From positions 1-53,660 of IMG/VR virus record IMGVR_UViG_3300025887_000028: a DNA stretch of 53,660 nt, one strand, 5' to 3'. This stretch comes from a virus. Positions 52,657 to 53,660 of the stretch are shown one piece after another. The notes beneath the pieces are model-generated. The model saw nothing but the letters and a program-made list of their open reading frames with translations. It was not told where the DNA came from and made no database searches. Position numbers and translations under genes: made by a program. Every line of letters starts with the position of its first letter. Position 1 is the stretch's first letter.

Positions 52657-53586
52657 ATGGCAATGACTTTTAGAGAATTCATGTTGACGGAAAGCACGTT
52701 GACAGAATTAAAAGACTCTATCTCTACAATGGGATATAGAGAAATCAAAGACTTGTCTTCACGTCGTTTTAAGGTTCTTGTTCCTGCTAAAGACCGTATG
52801 AAAGTCGCAGAAAAGATTGTTGATAAACTCGGCGGCAAACTGGCAACGACAGGCACCGATGCAGGCAAACCTGTTATAGAATTTGTCGGAGGTTTGAAAG
52901 TATATATCAAACCTAAACCAGGCAGCGGCGTAGGTGGAACTGCAAAAGAAGATGCACAGCTTTCTTCACTGCAAAAGCAGATACAAGCCGAGCTAGAAAA
53001 AACAAACTTAATGGAGTTGCCAATCATGATTGGTAACAGATACTATAACGTAGCAGGCGCCGCGACAACTTCAGGAACTCCAAAATCTGATTTTCACCTT
53101 CTAAATCTAAAAGGTGAAGAGGTTGTCTGGATATCACATAAAGATGGTTCTAAAGCAAAAGACTTTCAACAATGGGGCGGCATGAGCCCAAGGTCGGAGC
53201 CAGAGATTGCGAATCATATAGAGACGAAAAAGTTTGTCGAAGATGTGAAAGACTTGTTCGGCGACACTATGCCGAGAGCTACGACAGTTAGTAGAAAAGT
53301 TAAAGACGCCAAGCTGGCTGGTATGTCAATTTACGGTAACAAATTTGGCTCTGCGTTAGGTAGACAGAACGTTACACTGTTGTTGCAAGGTCCCGTAAAA
53401 TTAGTTAAAAAGAAAGACCATTATGTATTGACTTCTAACCACACATCTGTTAATGGTGATGTGATGACAGGAGGATATGCGCCAGTATTCATGGCGATAT
53501 ATAAAGGTGATAGAAGTAACTTTGGTGTCAAGGGCGCACGTTTTGCCATACAACCAGCGAATTCCAGAAAGTCAAGAGGCGTATAA
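52657..53586 (+). CDS. Late protein with capsid-targeting-like N-terminus
   Basis: This 309-residue protein begins MAMTFREFMLTE, close to the T4 capsid-targeting sequence (MKTYQEFIAE-type) with an L-x-E gp21 cleavage motif at 10-12. An RRFKVLVPAKDRMKVAEKIV domain (about 35-95) follows. The region about 130-230 has LPIMIGNRYYNVAGA and EEVVWISHKDGSKAKDF, the latter frequent in phage proteins of unknown role. The ATG at 52657 has AAAGGAG; the longer frame from 52639 is less likely. Late expression plus this N-terminus suggests an internal head protein packaged with DNA. Enzymatic activity unknown. Confidence 0.7.
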   Translation: MAMTFREFMLTESTLTELKDSISTMGYREIKDLSSRRFKVLVPAKDRMKVAEKIVDKLGGKLATTGTDAGKPVIEFVGGLKVYIKPKPGSGVGGTAKEDAQLSSLQKQIQAELEKTNLMELPIMIGNRYYNVAGAATTSGTPKSDFHLLNLKGEEVVWISHKDGSKAKDFQQWGGMSPRSEPEIANHIETKKFVEDVKDLFGDTMPRATTVSRKVKDAKLAGMSIYGNKFGSALGRQNVTLLLQGPVKLVKKKDHYVLTSNHTSVNGDVMTGGYAPVFMAIYKGDRSNFGVKGARFAIQPANSRKSRGV

Positions 53587-53660
53587 TGTTAAAATTTTCA
53601 TCGTTTCTAGCAGAAGAGAAGAATACGCACCTTGAGCACCTTGAGGATGCTATCCTCAAC
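53586..53660 (+). CDS. Conserved phage protein with capsid-targeting-like start, partial
   Basis: Only 25 codons are in the window: MLKFSSFLAEEKNTHLEHLE, then DAILN. The start overlaps the previous stop (TAATG). The N-terminus has F-x-x-F-L-A-E with an L-x-E site at 8-10. The KNTHLEHLED segment recalls a family of uncharacterised phage proteins (DUF6267, from memory) whose longer sequence has a KxDG-like motif. The remainder lies outside the window. Confidence 0.6.
   Translation, partial: MLKFSSFLAEEKNTHLEHLEDAILN

Overview
The window is part of the genome of a T4-like, contractile-tailed phage of the marine type, moderately AT-rich. The call rests on a collinear set of T4 homologues: neck, terminase, sheath, tube, portal, prohead and capsid genes 13-23, then uvsY, uvsW, 55, 47, 46, dexA, 45, 44, 62, regA, 43, uvsX and 41. 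Small phage extras such as hsp20 and mazG, and a capsid gene shorter than T4's, resemble the gene set of marine T4-like phages. No photosynthesis gene, tRNA, integrase or CRISPR array is visible. The host cannot be fixed from the sequence. The early promoters are close to the sigma70 consensus, so the host should use a standard housekeeping sigma.

Layout. (1) Positions 1-4561, minus strand: two paralogous giant proteins made of about 57-residue FG-GAP-like repeats. The complete one has 21 repeats in three blocks of seven, which I read as three seven-bladed beta-propellers. (2) 4626-14379, plus strand: genes 13, 14, 15, 16, 17, 18, 19 and 20, then a collagen-like protein. (3) 14385-23631: a cysteine-cluster (YkgJ-type) protein and a run of large virion or adhesin proteins. 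(4) 23634-28747: prohead and capsid genes (67-like, a 68-position protein, 21, 22, 23) and a tail-tube-family protein. (5) 28744-34640: uvsY, uvsW, late sigma 55, and 47/46. (6) 34650-41235: an accessory island with a cytidylyltransferase, an FkbM methyltransferase, a TAGT/GREB1-like glycosyltransferase, a helix-hairpin-helix protein, a DUF262-HNH protein, dexA, a dATP/dGTP diphosphohydrolase-like protein and a second glycosyltransferase. (7) 41238-51172: the replisome (45, 44, 62, regA, 43, uvsX, 41) with mazG and hsp20. (8) 51186-53660: a possible minus-strand small RNA, small accessory genes, and two late genes whose N-termini look like capsid-targeting sequences.

Regulation is readable. 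Virion genes are preceded by the T4 late promoter octamer TATAAATA (about a dozen sites, two on the minus strand), served by the gene 55 sigma and the gene 45 clamp, both encoded here. Replication and accessory genes have TTGnnn-N17-TAnnnT promoters, several overlapped by inverted repeats. Strong hairpin terminators follow gene 23, hsp20, the gene 41 operon and the 52278 gene.

The best candidates for undescribed biology are the presumed DNA hypermodification island with its phage-borne DUF262-HNH nuclease, the triple-propeller virion protein, the late-promoter-driven minus-strand RNA at 51186-51356, and the putative head-packaged proteins at the right end.
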